DNA from: Vespula vulgaris
Taxonomy: Eukaryota > Arthropoda > Insecta > Hymenoptera > Vespidae
Length of the DNA: 64,000 bases
NCBI RefSeq assembly: GCF_905475345.1
Contig: NC_066609.1
Coordinates: 2,632,001-2,696,000, forward strand
Reading direction: 5' to 3'
In this document: positions 59,898 through 64,000 of the stretch, piece after piece
Layout: each line of letters starts with the position of its first letter
Numbering within the stretch: position 1 is the first letter of the stretch
Notes under the pieces: model-generated
Databases searched by the model: none
The model's input: the letters and a program-made list of their open reading frames with translations, nothing else
Told to the model about the DNA's origin: nothing
Program-made: the position numbers and the translations under genes

Positions 59898-60833
59898 ATG
59901 GCAGAAAATGCTGCTAGTTCAAATTCAGAGGAAAATGCTATTTCCTCAGCTATGACTCGATGTTACGAAAACTATATCATTGTTGATGTTGGTGCCAATC
60001 TTACAAATAAGAAATATAGTCGAGATTTAGATAGTGTGATACAAAGAGCTAAAGATGCAGGAGTCCAGAAGATCATGGTTACAGGTGCAAGTATTCGTTC
60101 TAGTAAAGAGGCTTTAAGACTGACAAGAATATATCCTGGTACGCTTTACTCAACTGCTGGTGTACATCCGCATGATGCAAAATCATGGGAAAATCCAGAT
60201 ACTTTACAAGAACTTGAAAGTATAGCTACAAATCCAGAATGTGTTGCGATTGGAGAATGTGGTTTAGATTATAATCGTGATTTTTCTGATCCTGAGACGC
60301 AACGTACTGTCTTTCATAAGCAAGTAGAGTTGGCATGTCAATTAAATAAACCACTTATAATACACGAAAGAGCAGCACAGACAGATGTATTGGAAGTTCT
60401 GAGTCATTATAAGAACCGCTTACCACCAGTTTTAATTCATTCTTTTATTGGAACAGCAGAAGAAGCACAAATTTATTTGGATCAAGGATTTTATTTAGGA
60501 ATAACAGGCTACTTATGTAAAGATAAGTCAGATAGCGGTATAAGACAGTTGTTAGAAGCAGGTCAGGCACCATTAGATAAAATATTAGTTGAAACTGATG
60601 CTCCATTTATGTATCCTAATACAAGAGCTAGTAAATTACCTGTACGTGTTAAGGATGCTTTAACTGAACGATCCATGACTTTTCTTCATCGTTATTGTAC
60701 TTTTCAACGTAATGAACCATGTGCCTTGCCAGCTATAGTTGAAATGGTAGCAGCATTTATGCAAACAACTCCAGAAGAAGTTGCTTTGGCTACTGCTTTC
60801 AATGCTTTGAAGTTATTTGGTCTAAATGCGTGA
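59898..60833 (+). CDS. TatD-family metal-dependent deoxyribonuclease
   Basis: A single coding exon encodes 311 residues. Landmarks of the TatD TIM barrel are IIVDVGANLTNKKY, YSTAGVHPHDAKSW, AIGECGLDYNRDF (the Glu is a metal ligand), LIIHERAAQTDVL, VLIHSFIGTAEEAQIYL, ITGYLCKDK, ILVETDAPFMYPNT (catalytic Asp) and QRNEPCALPAIVE. The family cleaves DNA from the 3' end and takes part in apoptotic DNA breakdown and peroxide resistance. The ATAGVHPHD and ITG...C elements look closer to the bacterial TatD-like subgroup and to fly CG3358-type proteins than to vertebrate TATDN1, but this is a judgement by eye. In place of the usual HCR/HxR at the fourth strand it reads HER. The first ~22 residues are Ser/Glu/Ala-rich and not conserved. 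Confidence 0.9.
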   Translation: MAENAASSNSEENAISSAMTRCYENYIIVDVGANLTNKKYSRDLDSVIQRAKDAGVQKIMVTGASIRSSKEALRLTRIYPGTLYSTAGVHPHDAKSWENPDTLQELESIATNPECVAIGECGLDYNRDFSDPETQRTVFHKQVELACQLNKPLIIHERAAQTDVLEVLSHYKNRLPPVLIHSFIGTAEEAQIYLDQGFYLGITGYLCKDKSDSGIRQLLEAGQAPLDKILVETDAPFMYPNTRASKLPVRVKDALTERSMTFLHRYCTFQRNEPCALPAIVEMVAAFMQTTPEEVALATAFNALKLFGLNA

Positions 60834-61817
60834 TTTAAAGATGAACAATATCAAAATTGTTTTATATGGTGGTGCTAGTTGGTGCTTCACAAGGTTTAGA
60901 TATTGGTGCTACTATATGGTATATCTATTTTTACTTTAATAATCTGATATTTATTATCTCAATATTTACATCTAATAAAATATTTTGTTGTAATAGTTAT
61001 ACAGAAAAAATGAAATATTAAAAAGTAAAAAACTATTGCAGCACCAATATTTATGCTTAATTGTTATTATGTCCTTTATATACACAATTCTTTCTCTTTA
61101 TTATTCAGAATAAAATTAGTCTTCAGAAATACTGGAATAAATAAAAAAATAGTTTTTACTAGAACAATGTTGTGGATTGTTACATTGTTACTTTCATACT
61201 TTTAATTATATGTAAATAAAAGTGAACTCGTGGGGCATATATACTCCAATGAAATTTATATATATATAGTAATGGTTCTGAAGAATATATATTTTCAAGA
61301 AGAGAAAAAAGTAAATTTTGTATTACTACTTCTCATTAAAATCTTTTATCTTATACAACATATGATTAAATTTATTATTTTGTTTTAATCTTGTCCAATG
61401 TATATACGAAAATTTTGCCAAGTTCATATTTATATATTAAACAATATATCAATATATAGATTTTATCTTAATTATTATTATTAGCAATAACTTATATATC
61501 ATATATTTAATGCTAATTACCAAACTTCCTTCATTTGTATCAATATATTAATTCTTCGTTTCAATACTAACATAATACAATACAGTCGTATATACAAATA
61601 AGATCTTAATTATAAAATTCACTTAGAGTTAAAAAAATAGTTTTTACATTAACTGTAATAAATATTTAGTTTATAATTATCCTTTTTTTTCTGTTATATA
61701 ATCTACTATAATTATGTGAAATACTAATTGTCAGGGAAAATCAAATTGTACATGTGAAATATGAATTATATTTTTAATTAAAACATTTTTAATTTGCTTT
61801 TGAAATCATTATTATTA
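60834..61817. other. Convergent 3' region, TatD gene and FAST-kinase-domain gene
   Basis: About 1 kb of AT-rich sequence between stop codons facing each other. A near-repeat of ggtgctagttggtgctt / ttggtgctactat occurs just after the TatD stop (60870-60915). No coding exon or RNA gene is seen. Confidence 0.5.
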
Positions 61818-64000
61818 TTACGTTATTTCCATAATTTCAGGATATTTATCTTTTATTTTTTGCATAATATATGTAACTTTTTCATGTGATGGTAGATTAA
61901 ACCAAACTTTCATATTTATTGAAACACATCTATGTCCAGTCCATTTTTCTATAGTTTTTATTTGTAAGTTCCGTACACCCAATAATTTTTGAGTATTAAT
62001 TGAATATGCAATGGAAGGGAATTCAATTATAAGTATACTGCAAAAGTAAATATTTGGATAGATATAACAAAAATTTTCTTGATAAAACAAGAGAAAAAGG
62101 GATGCACAAATATTTTATTGAAAATAGAAAATATTAATAAAAAATACTTACACAAAATTTTCTTGTGTACACCGCAATTCTTCAACATAATGAGTATATT
62201 TTGCAAGAATATCAGAATTATACGTATTAAATGCAATGGGAAATCCGCCTTTTCGCATAATTATAGCATGATCTAAAATAATGTAAACGTTATTATTTAA
62301 TTAATTAATTTCTTCTTTCATTTACTTAATATCTAATCATTTATTTTTTGTAACATTTAGTTACAAAAGAAAATATAATACTTACTAATATTATGTCCTA
62401 TTTTTGTTTTCAAATAGCTTAACACATATTGAGGACCTCCCATTGCTCTTTCTAGAGTTTTTCTTAATTCGTTACTGACTTTTTCAGATATATAATACAT
62501 ATAAAACTCATTTTTATCAAACCAAGGACCCAGATAATCTGGATATAATGTTTTTACACTTTGATACAAAAGCAACAATCTTTTAAAATCAAGATCAGTA
62601 AACGAAATTAATACTTTTTTATCTATATTAGTAAAAATTGTTGACAACATTTTTGGATAATATCTATTTAATGCTGCTAAATCAAGTGCATATTTGAGTA
62701 GTGTTTGAATTGAGCATTGTTTTATAAATGTTTCATCTAAAAATTTATTTTCTAGGACAAACCAAGGTACTGACTGATATTCAGCATTAGACAATGTACG
62801 TAAAATTATTTTCAAGTTATGTGAACGAATTTGCTTCATAACATCTTTTTTTACATGTTCATTTATCATAAATTCTATGAATGGTATATAAATATAAGAT
62901 ATATTATTTAAATAGTTTGCAATATCAAAACAAATTTTGGGATCCATATTTTTAGTTATTGCAACATTCAATAATTCATTGATGAAAGTAGTATTATAAC
63001 TATAAGGTATCATTCTCCTGTACAACAAAATATTAATATAAATATTATTTAAAAAAATAGTTTTTGTATTTTATAATATGAATTTTGAAATTTGGTATTT
63101 ACCCTTCTATTACATTTTTACATATTTCAACTATACATTCTAGTATATCTGCTGATGCCAATTTATTTATTTTTAGAAACAGAGCTTGACGTATTATTTC
63201 CATTGTCTTGAAATTATCACTTACGAATTTTGTTTTATTTGATAATGTGCATAAAGAAATAAATATATATTTAAGAGTAGACACTGAAACATTTCTAGAA
63301 TCATACATCAGTAATGATTCTATACTTTTATAAATTTTATTAGTTAAATCTCTTCTTTCTACATATTTTATATACAACAAGGCTAAAGACAATTCTTTCA
63401 AATTTAAATAATCAAGCTTTGTTGATAAAATATTTGGAATTAGTATAGGTAATGCTATTAGTAGAGCAGATGATAATGGGGTATCTTCCATTTTTTTTAA
63501 TATAATTAACAACAAATGTATTTGATGTATGTCTAATTCATTTATAGAATTTCTTATAATTTGCAAGAGATTTTGCATTAACATTGTAGAGGCTGGTACA
63601 TCAAGAAAATTCAGTAATTTTATTACTTGTACAACATCAGATACGTTCATATTTCTTATTTGTTTTTGTAATTTTTCACACAAAATTTGAAATCCTTTAT
63701 GATTTCTTAAATTAAATTGTTTTCCATCTTCATTCACTATTTTAGCTAGTATTGTTAATATATCCAACATATCTTTCAAGTCCATATCTGAACATTGATT
63801 ATTAATACAATCTAAAATGTGTGTAGCATTTACTGAAGAAAGTGTATATGATTCTAGTATTATTCTTTTTATTGGCTCTAGTTTTACTGACCTATAAATA
63901 TCTAAATATTTAAAGAAAGTTGAAAAATTATATTAAAAAAATAAATATCAAGAAATGATATATATAAGAATGTATTATGATATTATTAATTACCTTTAGA
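61818..64000 (-). CDS. FAST kinase domain-containing protein with C-terminal RAP domain (5' end outside window)
   Basis: Minus-strand exons 63886-63103, 63017-62386, 62272-62152 and 62037-61818 join in phase; a fifth exon ends at 63994 and runs off the right edge. About 580 residues are visible. The N-terminal part consists of repeating helical pairs (LKDMLDILTILAKIV, VSDVVQVIKLLNFLDVP, LDIHQIHLLLIILKKM), as in the FAST_1/FAST_2 region of mitochondrial RNA-binding FASTKD proteins. The C-terminus has a RAP domain: LRCTQENFVILIIEFPSIAY, NTQKLLGVRNLQIKTIEKWTGH, VWFNLPSHEKVTYIMQKI. FASTKD proteins bind and process mitochondrial transcripts. Which of the paralogues (FASTKD1-5, TBRG4) it corresponds to cannot be decided, and the mitochondrial targeting sequence is not visible. 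Acceptor choice at 63886 (CAG) over 63891 is forced, since the other would place a stop across the junction. Confidence 0.85.

Noticed and set aside
1..64000. tRNA, rRNA, CRISPR array or bacterial insertion sequences
   Set aside because: No B-box-like motif in a cloverleaf context, no regularly spaced repeats and no transposase were seen.

Overview
This window is nuclear DNA from an insect, most likely a hymenopteran such as a bee or wasp. That is an inference from the very AT-rich base composition, the many short GT-AG introns of roughly 60-200 bases, insect-type genes (two Methuselah-like receptors, a hemomucin-like protein) and abundant microsatellites. Nothing bacterial, viral or plasmid-like was seen, and no tRNA, rRNA or CRISPR array. 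Gene models were built by joining exons by hand at splice sites; the reading phase agrees across every junction given, which is strong internal evidence for the models.

Layout, left part (1-23.6 kb): a tubulin-tyrosine-ligase-like enzyme (+), the tRNA adenosine deaminase subunit ADAT2 (-), the uracil-DNA glycosylase SMUG1 (-, with a GC-AG intron), and then the 15-exon spliceosomal helicase Aquarius (+, 5085-20255). Intron 3 of Aquarius is 9.3 kb long and holds two complete Methuselah-like G-protein-coupled receptor genes on the opposite strand. After Aquarius come an unrecognised protein with eight spaced YxP motifs (-) and a C3orf33-like protein (+).

Middle (23.6-45.5 kb): a hemomucin/APMAP-like protein with a Thr-rich mucin tail (-), a candidate NSL1 kinetochore subunit (+, 5' end unresolved), an unrecognised 949-residue protein (-) and PIG-H (-). 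The unrecognised protein starts inside the last coding exon of PIG-H in another reading frame, and its second intron looks U12-type. Rab1 (+) follows. From about 35.9 to 45.5 kb there is no recognisable gene. This stretch holds a diverged roughly 1-kb tandem duplication, a 260-300 bp repeat pair lying 8 kb apart, a roughly 370-bp foldback element bounded by TTAA, one possible orphan exon and several microsatellites.

Right part (45.5-64 kb): proteasome activator PA200/PSME4 (-, 13 exons, 1845 aa), Golgi alpha-mannosidase II (+), the histone N-terminal acetyltransferase NAA40 (-), a TatD-family nuclease (+) and a FAST-kinase-domain protein with a C-terminal RAP domain (-), which runs off the right edge.

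The genes are mostly housekeeping and functionally unrelated: splicing, DNA repair, tRNA editing, vesicle traffic, glycan and GPI synthesis, proteasome, histone acetylation and mitochondrial RNA. Most neighbours are arranged head-to-head or tail-to-tail, so promoters and 3' ends are shared between strands. The items best worth a second look are the PIG-H/949-aa frame overlap, the U12-type intron beside it, the nested receptors and the repeat-filled gene desert.
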